Source of the DNA: Geodermatophilus africanus
Lineage (GTDB): Bacteria > Actinomycetota > Actinomycetes > Mycobacteriales > Geodermatophilaceae
Direction: 5' to 3'
NCBI RefSeq assembly: GCF_900107105.1
Contig: NZ_FNOT01000007.1
Coordinates: forward strand, 202,795 to 266,794
DNA length: 64,000 nt
The translations under genes and the position numbers were made by a program. Positions 50,926-58,867 of the stretch are shown here, one piece after another (position 1 is the first letter of the stretch; each line of letters begins with the position of its first letter). The notes beneath the pieces are model-generated. The model was not told the origin of the DNA. It did not search any database and was given only the letters and a program-made list of their open reading frames with translations.

Positions 50926-52368
50926 GTGAGGGCGGTCCGCGGCACGACCACGCTCGGCACCACGCTCCCGCCGGCCGCAGCCGTCCCCGCAGCGGCCCCG
51001 GGGGACCCGCACGCCGCCCGGCCGGAGGGGCGGCCCCTGGTGCTGCTCGCCTACGCCTGCGGCTTCACCCTGGCCGCCCTCTTCCACGGCCTCGACGAGA
51101 CCCTCGGCGTCATCGGCGGGGTGCTCAACGTCGCCTTCGGCGTCTACTTCTGCCGGCACCTCGGCTTCGCCGTCGCCGCCGCGCGCTGGGCCGAGCACGA
51201 CATGCTGGCCGCCGACGTGGGGCTGCACAGCTACACGCCCTCGGTCGCCGTCTTCGTCGGCTGCAAGAACGAGGAGCTCGTCGTCGACGGGATGGTCACC
51301 GCGCTGCTGGCGCTGGACTACCCGGCCGACCGGCTGACCCTCGTCGTCGTCGACGACGGCTCCGACGACACCACCGGCGCCCGGCTCGACGCCTGGGCCG
51401 CCCGCGAGCCGCGGCTGCGCGTGCTGCACCGCCCGCCGGGCTCCGGCGGCGGCAAGTCCGGCGCGCTCAACGACGCGCTGCACCTGGTGGACGCCGAGAT
51501 CGCGGTCGTCTTCGACGCCGACCACGAACCCGACCCCACGGCGCTGCGGCGGCTGGTCCGGCACTTCCGCGACCCGGTGGTCGGCGCGGTGATGGGCCGC
51601 TGCGTCATCCGCAACGGCCGCGACTCGCAGATGGCCTCGACCGTCTTCGTCGACTTCCTCTCCGGCTACCTCGTCAACGAGTACGGCCGGCAGGCGCTGT
51701 TCGAGCTGCCCGCGTACGGGGGCGCGAACTGCGCCGTCCGCATGTCCACGCTGCGCGGCCTCGGCGGCTGGAACCCGCACACCGTCACCGAGGACACCGA
51801 CCTCACGCTGCGTGTGCTCATGGCCGGCCAGCGGGTGCGCTACGACCTCTCCGCCGTCGACTTCGAGGAGGCGGTGGTCAGCGCGCAGCGGTTCTGGAAG
51901 CAGCGGTACCGGTGGGCCCGCGGCCACCAGAAGTGCTTCCGCGACTACTGGCGCCCGCTGATGCGCTCGCCGCACCTGAGCCTCGTCGAGAAGGTCGAGA
52001 CGACGCTCTTCCTGCTCGTCTACCACGTGCCGCTGCTCAGCGGGATCGGCCTGCTGCTGACCGTGCTGCGCGCCTTCGGCATCGGCGACCTGCCGATCGT
52101 CGCGCTGCTGCCGCTGTCGATGCTCCTGTTCGTCGGCCCCCTGGCCGAGCTCTCGGTCGGCCTGCTGATCGGCCGGGTGGAGCGGCGGTCGGCGTGGCGG
52201 CTGCTGGGCTTCCTGCCGGCCTTCGCGCTGTCGATCTGGATCACCACGCGGGCCTACGTCGACGGCATGCTGGGCCGCCCCTACACCTGGGTGAAGACCT
52301 CCCGGTCGGGCGCGACGTCGACGGTGCGGGTCGACCCGCCGGTGGTGGCGGCCGGGGCGGGCTCCTGA
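50926..52368 (+). CDS. processive family 2 glycosyltransferase (BcsA/HAS-like)
   Basis: 480 residues from GTG 50926. N-terminal hydrophobic segment, then a GT2 domain: PSVAVFVGCKNEELVVDG, LVVVDDGSDDTTG, GSGGGKSGALNDAL, VVFDADHEPD (metal-binding DxD), TEDTDLTLRV and QRYRWARGHQK (Q-x-x-R-W). C-terminal helices (about 350-440) form the polymer channel. It should add sugars from a nucleotide donor to a growing membrane-extruded glycan. First gene of an eight-gene operon containing an exosortase. Confidence 0.9.
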   Translation: MRAVRGTTTLGTTLPPAAAVPAAAPGDPHAARPEGRPLVLLAYACGFTLAALFHGLDETLGVIGGVLNVAFGVYFCRHLGFAVAAARWAEHDMLAADVGLHSYTPSVAVFVGCKNEELVVDGMVTALLALDYPADRLTLVVVDDGSDDTTGARLDAWAAREPRLRVLHRPPGSGGGKSGALNDALHLVDAEIAVVFDADHEPDPTALRRLVRHFRDPVVGAVMGRCVIRNGRDSQMASTVFVDFLSGYLVNEYGRQALFELPAYGGANCAVRMSTLRGLGGWNPHTVTEDTDLTLRVLMAGQRVRYDLSAVDFEEAVVSAQRFWKQRYRWARGHQKCFRDYWRPLMRSPHLSLVEKVETTLFLLVYHVPLLSGIGLLLTVLRAFGIGDLPIVALLPLSMLLFVGPLAELSVGLLIGRVERRSAWRLLGFLPAFALSIWITTRAYVDGMLGRPYTWVKTSRSGATSTVRVDPPVVAAGAGS

Positions 52369-53714
52369 TGGCCGCGCCCGCGGCGGTCGACGAGCGGATC
52401 CGGCGCCGGCAGGGACGACGTCCTCTGGGCAGCAGCCGGCGGCTGGTCCCCGTGCTGCTCGACCTGCTGCTGGCGGTGGTCATCTGCGCCGTCGGCTTCC
52501 GCTACGGCGCCGGCTTCCTGCAGGTGCACGAGGCCCGCTGGGCGGCCGACGTGCTCAACCTGTTCGGCGTCGACTCGGTGTCGGCGTCCCTGGAGCGGCA
52601 CGTCCTGGTGTTCCGCCCCGACGGCGAGATCATCCTGGCCGAGGTCACCGAGTCCTGCTCCTCGATCCTGTCGGTGCTCGGCCTGACCGCGCTGACCGCC
52701 GTCGTCCTGCGCGGCCGCCGGCAGCACGCCGTCGCGGGGCTCGTGGTCGCCGTCGCCGCGCTGCTGGCGCTCAACCACCTGCGGCTGGTCGGCTCCACCC
52801 TCGCCGGCCTCGTGTGGGGGACGCCGGCGCTGGTGCTGTTCCACGACTGGGTCGGCACCGTGTGGAACCTCGCCGCCACCCTCGGCGGCTTCCTCCTCAT
52901 GGTGTGCATCACGCTGCCGACCGCCGAGCGCGCCGAGCAGGACGTCGCCGGGCGGCACACCGCCCGCCGTCCCGACAGCTGGGCGCGCCCCGGCCTGGGC
53001 TACCGGCTCGACGACGACGACGTCCGCCGCGCCTCCCGGCGCACCAACCTCACCGGCCTGATGTACCGGTACGTGCTGCCCGGGCAGGTCGCCCGGTGGA
53101 TGGGCGCGCGCCGCGAGGCCGCGCGCATCGACTACCGGATCGGTCACCTCCCCCCGGCGGAGCGGGCTGCCCGGGTCCGCGCGCTGGCCGACGACGGCCT
53201 GGGCGCGCACGCGGCATCCCTCGTCGCGGTGGCGACCTACGACGACGAACCGGCCGTCCTCGACGCGCTCGCCACCTCGATCGCCGCGCGCCAGTGGGAG
53301 CCGGTGACCGACCACCGGGTCGCCGCGCTGCGGCTCTGGGCGCGCGGCTGGCTGCTCCAGCACCCGGAGCGCGACGTCGTTCCGGCGTCCGCCGCGGAGC
53401 CCCCGCCGGCACCCGGGTCCGTGCCCGTGCCCGAGACCGGGCCCGGACCGGTGCCCGTGGCCCCGCCCGTGCCGCCCCTGCCGCCGATGGCGCGGGTGCC
53501 CGGGCCCGTGCCGCCCCTGCCGCCGATGGCGCGGGTGCCCGCGCCCAGGCCCGTACCCGTGCCGGTGCCCGTGCCCGTGGTCGGTCCGGACGACGAGCCG
53601 CCGACCGAACGGCTGCCGCGGCTGCCCGTCCGCGCCGACCTGCGCCCTCCCGTGCCGGCGCAGCTGCGCCCTGGACCTCCCGTTCCCGCCCCGACGAGCC
53701 AGGACGACCGATGA
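52368..53714 (+). CDS. exosortase/archaeosortase family protease with long Pro-rich tail
   Basis: 448 residues; ATG 52368 overlaps the GT2 stop. The first 190 residues are multi-pass membrane and carry the family triad: ILAEVTESCSSILSVLG (Cys97), LALNHLRLVGS (Arg139) and VLFHDWVGTVWN (His159). Residues 190-335 are a soluble charged region, and 340-448 a Pro/Val-rich tail with a 13-residue tandem repeat. Exosortases cleave and probably transpeptidate proteins with C-terminal signals. Two proteins with a shared C-terminal signal are encoded three genes downstream. The tail is unusual for the family. Confidence 0.85.
   Translation: MAAPAAVDERIRRRQGRRPLGSSRRLVPVLLDLLLAVVICAVGFRYGAGFLQVHEARWAADVLNLFGVDSVSASLERHVLVFRPDGEIILAEVTESCSSILSVLGLTALTAVVLRGRRQHAVAGLVVAVAALLALNHLRLVGSTLAGLVWGTPALVLFHDWVGTVWNLAATLGGFLLMVCITLPTAERAEQDVAGRHTARRPDSWARPGLGYRLDDDDVRRASRRTNLTGLMYRYVLPGQVARWMGARREAARIDYRIGHLPPAERAARVRALADDGLGAHAASLVAVATYDDEPAVLDALATSIAARQWEPVTDHRVAALRLWARGWLLQHPERDVVPASAAEPPPAPGSVPVPETGPGPVPVAPPVPPLPPMARVPGPVPPLPPMARVPAPRPVPVPVPVPVVGPDDEPPTERLPRLPVRADLRPPVPAQLRPGPPVPAPTSQDDR
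53466..53541 (+). repeat. in-frame 39-bp tandem repeat in exosortase tail
   Basis: Two 37-bp identical units (53466-53502, 53505-53541) encode VPPLPPMARVP twice. Confidence 0.85.
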
Positions 53715-54751
53715 CCCCCTCGCTGCCCCAGCCCCGCCCGCCGGCCACCGCCCCGATCCGCGGCGACGCCGCCGTGCTCGTCACCGGTTCCGGTGGCCCC
53801 GCCGGCGTGGCCGTCGTCCGCCGGCTGGTCGCCCTGGGCCACCGGGTCGTCGCCGGCGACGCCGACAGCGCCGCTGCCGGTGGCGCCCTCGCCGACGAGG
53901 CGGTCACCCTGCCGCGCGGCGACCACCCGCGCTTCGTCGAGGCCGTAGTCGGTGTGTGCACCGTGCACGGCGTCGACGCGCTCATCAGCACGGTCGCCGA
54001 GGAGCTGCCGTACCTGGCCGCCGGTGCCGGCCGGCTGGCCGCCGCCGGCGTCGCCACCTGGCTGCCGGACGCCGCCGCCGTCGACGTGTGCTGCGACAAG
54101 GCTGCCTTCGCCCGGGCCATGGCTGCCGCGGGCGTACCGCACCCGGCGACCGCGGCGTCCCCCGGCGAGGTCGCGAGCGTCCCCGGCCCGTGGGTGGTCA
54201 AGCCGCTGGCCGGGCGCGGCAGCCGTGGCGTGCGGCTGCTCGACGAACGGGACGACGTGGTGGCGGTGCTCGGTGCGGACGACGGCCTGATCGCCCAGAC
54301 CCGGCTGGCCGGCCGCGAGTTCACCGCCGACGCCCTGGTCGACCGGGACGGCGCCGTCCGCGTGGTCGTGCCGCGCTGGCGCGAGGAGACGAAGGCCGGG
54401 ATCTCGGTCAAGGGCCGCACCTTCGCCTCCGACGCGGTCACCCGGGTCGCCACCGCCGCGCTGGCCGCGGTGGGGCTGACCGGGCCGGCCAACGTGCAGG
54501 GTTTCGTCACCGACGACGGCAGCGCGACCGTCGTGGAGATCAACCCGCGGTTCTCGGGCGGTCTGCCGCTGACCCTCGCGGCCGGGGCGGACGTCGTCGG
54601 CGCGTACCTGGCCGGCGTCCGCGGCGAGCCGCTGCCGGAGCTCTCCTTCCGGCCCGGCGTCGCGATGAGCCGCTACTTCGCCGAGACCTACAGCAGCGAC
54701 GACGGCAGCCCCGTCGTCGACCCGTGCACCCCGCTGGCGGTGACGGCATGA
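53711..54751 (+). CDS. ATP-grasp enzyme (carboxylate-amine ligase-like)
   Basis: 346 residues; ATG 53711 overlaps the exosortase stop. Pre-ATP-grasp region VLVTGSGGPAGVAVVRRLVA (about 22-41) and DKAAFARAMAAAGVPHP, then the ATP-grasp core PWVVKPLAGRGSRGVRLLD and the metal-binding VVEINPRFSGGLPLTL. It resembles PylC/CarB-type synthetases. It should ligate a carboxylate to an amine or similar group, perhaps decorating the glycan or peptide made by this operon. Substrate cannot be deduced. Confidence 0.85.
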   Translation: MTPSLPQPRPPATAPIRGDAAVLVTGSGGPAGVAVVRRLVALGHRVVAGDADSAAAGGALADEAVTLPRGDHPRFVEAVVGVCTVHGVDALISTVAEELPYLAAGAGRLAAAGVATWLPDAAAVDVCCDKAAFARAMAAAGVPHPATAASPGEVASVPGPWVVKPLAGRGSRGVRLLDERDDVVAVLGADDGLIAQTRLAGREFTADALVDRDGAVRVVVPRWREETKAGISVKGRTFASDAVTRVATAALAAVGLTGPANVQGFVTDDGSATVVEINPRFSGGLPLTLAAGADVVGAYLAGVRGEPLPELSFRPGVAMSRYFAETYSSDDGSPVVDPCTPLAVTA

Positions 54752-55896
54752 CGCGCTCGCGGCACGTGCTGGTGCCGTTCGGCACCCGGCCCGAGGTGGT
54801 GAAGCTGGCCCCGGTCGTCCGCGCGCTGACCGACGCCGGGCACCGGGTCAGCGTCGTCGACACCGGCCAGCACACCGACCCGGAGATGGGGTCGCAGCTG
54901 CAGGCGGCGCTGGGGCTGACCCCCGGGCACCGCTTCGCGCTGCCGGCCGACCCGGCCGAGCGGACCGGCGCGCTGCACGCCGACGCGTCCCGCGCGCTGC
55001 GCCTCGTGGCGCCGGACCTGGTGCTCGCGCTCGGCGACACGAACACCGTGCCGGCCTACGCGCTGGCTGCCCGCGCCGCGGGGGTGCCGTTCGCGCACCT
55101 CGAGGCCGGGTTGCGCAGCCTCAACCCGCGCAGCGTCGAGGAGGTCAACCGGCGGGTCGCCGCGGCCACCGCGCAGCTGCACTTCGCGCCGACCAAGCGG
55201 GCTGCGGCCTTCCTCGCCGACGAGGGCGTCCCCGCCGAGCGGGTGTTCGTCGTCGGCAACCCCGTCATCGACACGCTCGTGGCCCGCGGCGTGCGGCGGG
55301 TGCCGGTCGCCGAGCGCGCCGGCGTGCTGGTGACCGCGCACCGGCCGACCAACGTCGACGACCCGGTCCGTCTCGCCCGCCTCGTCGGCGTGGTGCGGGC
55401 GCTGGCCGAGCGGGTCGGGCCGGTCACCTTCCCGGTGCACCCGCGCACCGCGGCGCGCCTCGAGGCCACCGGGCTCGGCGCGCAGCTGGTGGACCGGCGC
55501 ATCACCTTCACCGGCCCGGTCGGCTACGACGTCCTGCTGGCCGCGCTGGCCTCGGCGCGGCTGGCGGTCACCGACTCCGGCGGCATCCAGGAGGAGGCGG
55601 CGTACCTCGGCGTCCCGGTGGTGGTGCTGCGCGGCTCGACGCCGCGCTGGGAGGGCGTGGAGGCCGGGACGACGACGCTCGCCGGTCTGGCCGACGACCG
55701 CGCGGCGGCCGCCGTGCTGGCCGCCGCGGCCGGACACACCAGCGCCGAGGGGCAGGAGCGGGCCGCGACCGTGCCGTGCCCCTACGGCGACGGGACGACG
55801 GGGCCGCAGGTGGCCGCCGTCCTCGCCGACGAGCGGACCGACGCCCTGCTGGCCCTCGACGAGCCGGACTTCACCGACGGCCGCCTGCCGTGGTGA
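54748..55896 (+). CDS. UDP-N-acetylglucosamine 2-epimerase-like protein
   Basis: 382 residues; ATG 54748 overlaps the upstream stop as ATGA. Family blocks: VPFGTRPEVVKLAPVVRAL at the N-terminus, VVDTGQHTDPEM, LALGDTNTVPAYALAAR, FAHLEAGLRSLNPRSVEEVN, VTAHRPTNVD, FPVHPRT and VTDSGGIQEEAAYLGVPVVVLR. All are WecB/MnaA hallmarks (H-R-x-x-N region altered to H-R-P-T-N). It should interconvert UDP-GlcNAc and UDP-ManNAc, supplying the GT2 enzyme. Confidence 0.9.
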   Translation: MTRSRHVLVPFGTRPEVVKLAPVVRALTDAGHRVSVVDTGQHTDPEMGSQLQAALGLTPGHRFALPADPAERTGALHADASRALRLVAPDLVLALGDTNTVPAYALAARAAGVPFAHLEAGLRSLNPRSVEEVNRRVAAATAQLHFAPTKRAAAFLADEGVPAERVFVVGNPVIDTLVARGVRRVPVAERAGVLVTAHRPTNVDDPVRLARLVGVVRALAERVGPVTFPVHPRTAARLEATGLGAQLVDRRITFTGPVGYDVLLAALASARLAVTDSGGIQEEAAYLGVPVVVLRGSTPRWEGVEAGTTTLAGLADDRAAAAVLAAAAGHTSAEGQERAATVPCPYGDGTTGPQVAAVLADERTDALLALDEPDFTDGRLPW

Positions 55897-56606
55897 GCGG
55901 ACCCGCGCCGCTGGGCGTGGTCGTCGACCTCGACGACACGCTCTACCCGCAGGCCGACTACCTCGCCTCCGCCGCGGCGGCGGTCGGGGTGGCGGCCGGT
56001 TCCGCGGGGCTGGACGGCGCCGCGGTGCACGCCGCGCTGCGGTCCGAGCTGGCCGCCGGCTCCGACGCCGGCGGGACGATCGACCGGGCACTGCTCGCCG
56101 TCGGCGTCCCGGCGTCGGCGCTGGCCGAGGTGGTGCCGCCGCTCGTGGCGGCGTTCACGCTGCACTCGCCGCCGCGGCTGTCGCCCTATCCGGGGGTGGA
56201 GGAGTCGCTCCGGCAGTTGGTGGCGGCCGCCCCGCTGGCCTGCCTGACCGACGGCAACCCGGCCATCCAGGCGGCGAAGGTGGCCGCGACCGGGCTCGGG
56301 CCGCTGCTGCCGGTCGTCGTCGTCAGCGACTCGCTCGGCGGTCGCGCTGTCCGCAAGCCGCACCCCGCCGGCCTGCTCGCCGTCGCCGGGCGGCTCGGCC
56401 TGCCGCCCGGGCGGCTGCTCGTCATCGGCGACCGGCCGGGCAAGGACGTCGCCGTGGCGGCGGCCGTGGGCGCGCGGTCGATCCGCGTGCGGCAGGGGGA
56501 GTACGCCGCCGCGCCGGACGAGCCGCGGGCCGAGGCCGTCGTCGACACCTTCCCCGAGGCCGCGGAACTCGCCCTGGACCTGATCGGGGCGCTGACGCAT
56601 GGCTGA
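55893..56606 (+). CDS. HAD-superfamily hydrolase
   Basis: 237 residues; GTG 55893 overlaps the epimerase stop as GTGA. HAD motifs: I GVVVDLDDTLYPQ (nucleophile Asp and acid/base Asp), II LACLTDGNP, III RKPHP, IV LLVIGDRPGKDVAVAAAVG. The cap is helical (subclass I). It probably dephosphorylates a sugar phosphate or similar intermediate of the glycan pathway; the exact substrate is unknown. Confidence 0.88.
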   Translation: MSGPAPLGVVVDLDDTLYPQADYLASAAAAVGVAAGSAGLDGAAVHAALRSELAAGSDAGGTIDRALLAVGVPASALAEVVPPLVAAFTLHSPPRLSPYPGVEESLRQLVAAAPLACLTDGNPAIQAAKVAATGLGPLLPVVVVSDSLGGRAVRKPHPAGLLAVAGRLGLPPGRLLVIGDRPGKDVAVAAAVGARSIRVRQGEYAAAPDEPRAEAVVDTFPEAAELALDLIGALTHG

Positions 56607-56660
56607 CGTCCCCCGACCGGGTGGTCCTCGTCCGGAACGCTCCAGTGCCGGAGTCGTCGT

Positions 56661-56715
56661 GCCGATGCGCCGGACGACGGGCGGGCCGACCGCCCCCGGA
56701 CACGAGGACCCGGTC
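56661..56715 (+). promoter_or_regulatory. conserved 5' leader, copy 1
   Basis: Hairpin GGGCGG/CCGCCC (56679-56684/56690-56695, 5-base loop), then GGACACGAGGAC (56698-56709) six bases before ATG 56716. Copy 2 (57317-57370) has the same hairpin, loop length and 12-mer before the paralogous gene. Confidence 0.55.
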
Positions 56716-57279
56716 ATGGACAGCAGACCACCGTCGCCGCGCGCCCGCGGCTTCCTCCGGCGTGCCGCCCTGGTGGCGGTCGTCGCCGTCGTGGCCCTCA
56801 TCGCCACACCCGGCGCAGCCTCGGCCAAGGGCACGGTGGTGCCCCTGCTGGACTGCGTCCTGACCAACGGCGACCGCACCTGGACGGCCGTGTTCGGCTA
56901 CCGCAACACGTCCGGCTCCGCGGTGAGCATCCCGTCGGGACCCCGGAACAAGGTCACGCCGGTCACCTACGGCGTCCCCCAGCCGACCACCTTCCGGCCG
57001 GGGACCCACCGCGGCGTCTTCACGGTCACCGTCGCCCGTGGTGCCGGGCCGATGTGGCACCTGGACGGCACCAACCTCGCCGCCCGCCTCGGCTCGGCGA
57101 CGGCCTGCCCGTCGCCCACGGAGCTGCCGGCGGAGGGCAACAGCACCGGCGTGGTGATCGCCCTGGCCGGTGCCGGCGTGCTGGGCGTCGTCCTGGTCCG
57201 GCGGGCCGGCCGGCGGGCGCGCGCCCTGGAGGTCGCGGCGCGGGACGGTGCACGAGTGCCGTCCCACCCCTTGGGGTGA
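56716..57279 (+). CDS. secreted protein with C-terminal exosortase-type sorting signal (copy 1)
   Basis: 187 residues from ATG 56716. Signal peptide RGFLRRAALVAVVAVVALIA ending ASA, a beta-rich body of about 110 residues with two Cys (PLLDCVLTNGDRTWTAVFGY, ACPSPT), and a C-terminal tripartite signal: SPTELPAEGNSTG, hydrophobic helix VVIALAGAGVLGVVLV, then RRAGRRAR. The same layout is found in the next gene. Since an exosortase-like protein is in the same operon, I infer it is the processing enzyme. The signal also resembles LPxTG, so a sortase cannot be excluded. Confidence 0.78.
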   Translation: MDSRPPSPRARGFLRRAALVAVVAVVALIATPGAASAKGTVVPLLDCVLTNGDRTWTAVFGYRNTSGSAVSIPSGPRNKVTPVTYGVPQPTTFRPGTHRGVFTVTVARGAGPMWHLDGTNLAARLGSATACPSPTELPAEGNSTGVVIALAGAGVLGVVLVRRAGRRARALEVAARDGARVPSHPLG

Positions 57280-57316
57280 GAGGGGGCAGCTGGGGCTACG
57301 GGAACGGGCAGGACCT

Positions 57317-57370
57317 GCCGATGAGACCCCGTCGGGCGGGTCCGCCGCCCCGGACACGAGGACTCACGTC
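57317..57370 (+). promoter_or_regulatory. conserved 5' leader, copy 2
   Basis: Hairpin GGGCGG/CCGCCC (57334-57339/57345-57350, 5-base loop) and GGACACGAGGAC (57352-57363), seven bases before ATG 57371. It is the counterpart of the leader at 56661-56715. Function or mere duplication is undecided. Confidence 0.55.
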
Positions 57371-57934
57371 ATGGACGGCCTCTTGAGGTCTTCGAGGGCA
57401 CGTCGCCTGCGCGCGCGTGCCTCCCGCGCGGCCCTGGTCGCTGTCATCGGCCTGGTGGGGCTCGTCGCCTCGCCGGGGACGGCCTCGGCGGCGGGCACGT
57501 ACACGGTCGAGCCGGTGCTGAACTGCTACAAGGAGAACAGCAACAAGTCCTGGACCGTCGTCGTCGGCTACGTGAACGCCTCGTCGAGCACCGTCACGAT
57601 CCCGCGCGGCGCCGACAACCAGGCCGCCCCGTCGAAGTTCGCGTCCCTGCCGCCGACGTCGTTCGAGCCCGGCACGGTCAACGGCGCGTTCACCACCACG
57701 GTGAGCCAGGCCGACCTGAACGCCGGCGCCCGCTGGGTGCTCGACGGCTTTACGCTCGACTACCGGGCGGCAGCGGGCGCGTCCCGGGTCTGCCCGGCGT
57801 CGACGGAGCTGCCGGAGGAGGGCAACGGCACCGGTCCGGCCATCGGGCTGGTGGCTGCCGGCGTCGTCGGCGCCGCCCTCGTGCACCGGGCGCGCAAGCG
57901 GGCGCTGGCCGCTGCGGGACGCGACGATGCGTAG
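57371..57934 (+). CDS. secreted protein with C-terminal exosortase-type sorting signal (copy 2)
   Basis: 187 residues, the same length as the upstream paralogue. Signal peptide ASRAALVAVIGLVGLVASPG ending ASA; body VEPVLNCYKENSNKSWTVVV, GYVNASSSTVTIPRGADNQ, PPTSFEPGTVNGAFTTTVS; C-terminal signal PASTELPEEGNGTG, helix AIGLVAAGVVGAALV, basic tail HRARKR. The two bodies align over their whole length (NC/DC, SW/TW, GY-NxS, FEPGT/FRPGT), so they arose by tandem duplication together with the leader. Probably anchored at the cell surface. Confidence 0.8.
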   Translation: MDGLLRSSRARRLRARASRAALVAVIGLVGLVASPGTASAAGTYTVEPVLNCYKENSNKSWTVVVGYVNASSSTVTIPRGADNQAAPSKFASLPPTSFEPGTVNGAFTTTVSQADLNAGARWVLDGFTLDYRAAAGASRVCPASTELPEEGNGTGPAIGLVAAGVVGAALVHRARKRALAAAGRDDA

Positions 57935-58628
57935 GGTCCTCGCGGTCGGGGCCCATCCCGACGACATCGAGCTCGGCTGCGGCGCCACCCTGCTGGCCCA
58001 CTCGGCGGCCGGCGACGCCGTCACCATGCTGGTCATGACCGGTGGCGAGAACGGCCCCGGGGACGACGCGGTGATCACCGGCCGGCGTCTCGAGCAGGAG
58101 CAGGCCGCGCGCACCCTGGGCGCCAGGCTGCTGTGGGGCGGCCAGGTCGACTGCACCGTGACGCCCGACGCCGCCACGGTCGCCGTCGTCGAGCGGGCGA
58201 TCAAGGAGACCGACGCCGACGTCGTGTACGTGCACGCGCCCGACGACAGCCACCAGGACCACCGCGCCGTCGCCGCCGCGACGCTGTCGGCCGCCCGCCG
58301 GCTGTCGCGGGTCATGCACTACCAGAGCCCGTCCACGCTCACCTTCCACCCGACGACCTTCGTCGACGTGACCGCCTACCTCTCCGGCAAGCTCGCCGCC
58401 CTGGGCGCGCACGCCTCGCAGGTGGAGATGTCGGCGATGGTGGAACCCGACGCGGTCGTGGCCTCGGCCCGGCACTGGGGCGCCCAGGCCCGGATCGGCT
58501 ACGCGGAGGCGTTCGCGCCCACCCGTCTGGTCATCGACCTGCTGCCCAGCCCGCGGCGCACCGCGGAGGAGGTCCCGGACACCCTCCGGCTGACCCTGCC
58601 GGCCTCCCTGGGGGTCAACGGCCGCTGA
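57927..58628 (+). CDS. LmbE/PIG-L family N-deacetylase
   Basis: 233 residues; ATG 57927 overlaps the upstream gene by eight bases. Zinc-site motifs: AVGAHPDDIELGCGATL at the N-terminus and HAPDDSHQDHRAVAAATL (about 108-125). The family removes acetyl groups from N-acetylglucosaminyl substrates (PIG-L, MshB, BshB). As the last gene of the GT2/epimerase/exosortase operon it probably deacetylates an amino-sugar of the same glycan or lipid-linked intermediate. A mycothiol role is less likely in this context. Confidence 0.88.
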   Translation: MRRVLAVGAHPDDIELGCGATLLAHSAAGDAVTMLVMTGGENGPGDDAVITGRRLEQEQAARTLGARLLWGGQVDCTVTPDAATVAVVERAIKETDADVVYVHAPDDSHQDHRAVAAATLSAARRLSRVMHYQSPSTLTFHPTTFVDVTAYLSGKLAALGAHASQVEMSAMVEPDAVVASARHWGAQARIGYAEAFAPTRLVIDLLPSPRRTAEEVPDTLRLTLPASLGVNGR

Positions 58629-58830
58629 CGCGGAGCACCTCGGACGAGCCCGGTGATCGGGGCCGGTACGCCGGCCCGGACTACCGGGCTCGTCGCGTTG
58701 CCGCTCGGGACGGCTCCGGTGCCGCTCCTGTCGATGTCGCCCTTCTCGGGCCCGGCCGGCCCGCGTTCGTCCCTCCCGTCCCGTCGCCGACCGGGAACGA
58801 GTTCTGCCGCCTTGACCTGCGTCTTAGCTC

Positions 58831-58863
58831 TTGCGGTGCGGGCGCGTTCGAACATACGATCGA
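58831..58863 (+). promoter_or_regulatory. promoter with LexA/SOS-box-like operator
   Basis: -35 TTGCGG (58831-58836), 18-base spacer, -10 TACGAT (58855-58860), then seven bases to ATG 58868, so the transcript is probably leaderless. TCGAAC-ATAC-GATCGA at 58848-58863 overlaps the -10 and matches 11 of 12 positions of the mycobacterial SOS box TCGAAC-N4-GTTCGA. Confidence 0.65.
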
Positions 58864-58867
58864 ATGC

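Noticed and set aside
50910..52367. Single 934-aa frame joined upstream of the exosortase gene
   Set aside because: The part before 52368 is an Arg/Pro-rich shadow of the GT2 gene; the real start is the ATG overlapping the GT2 stop.
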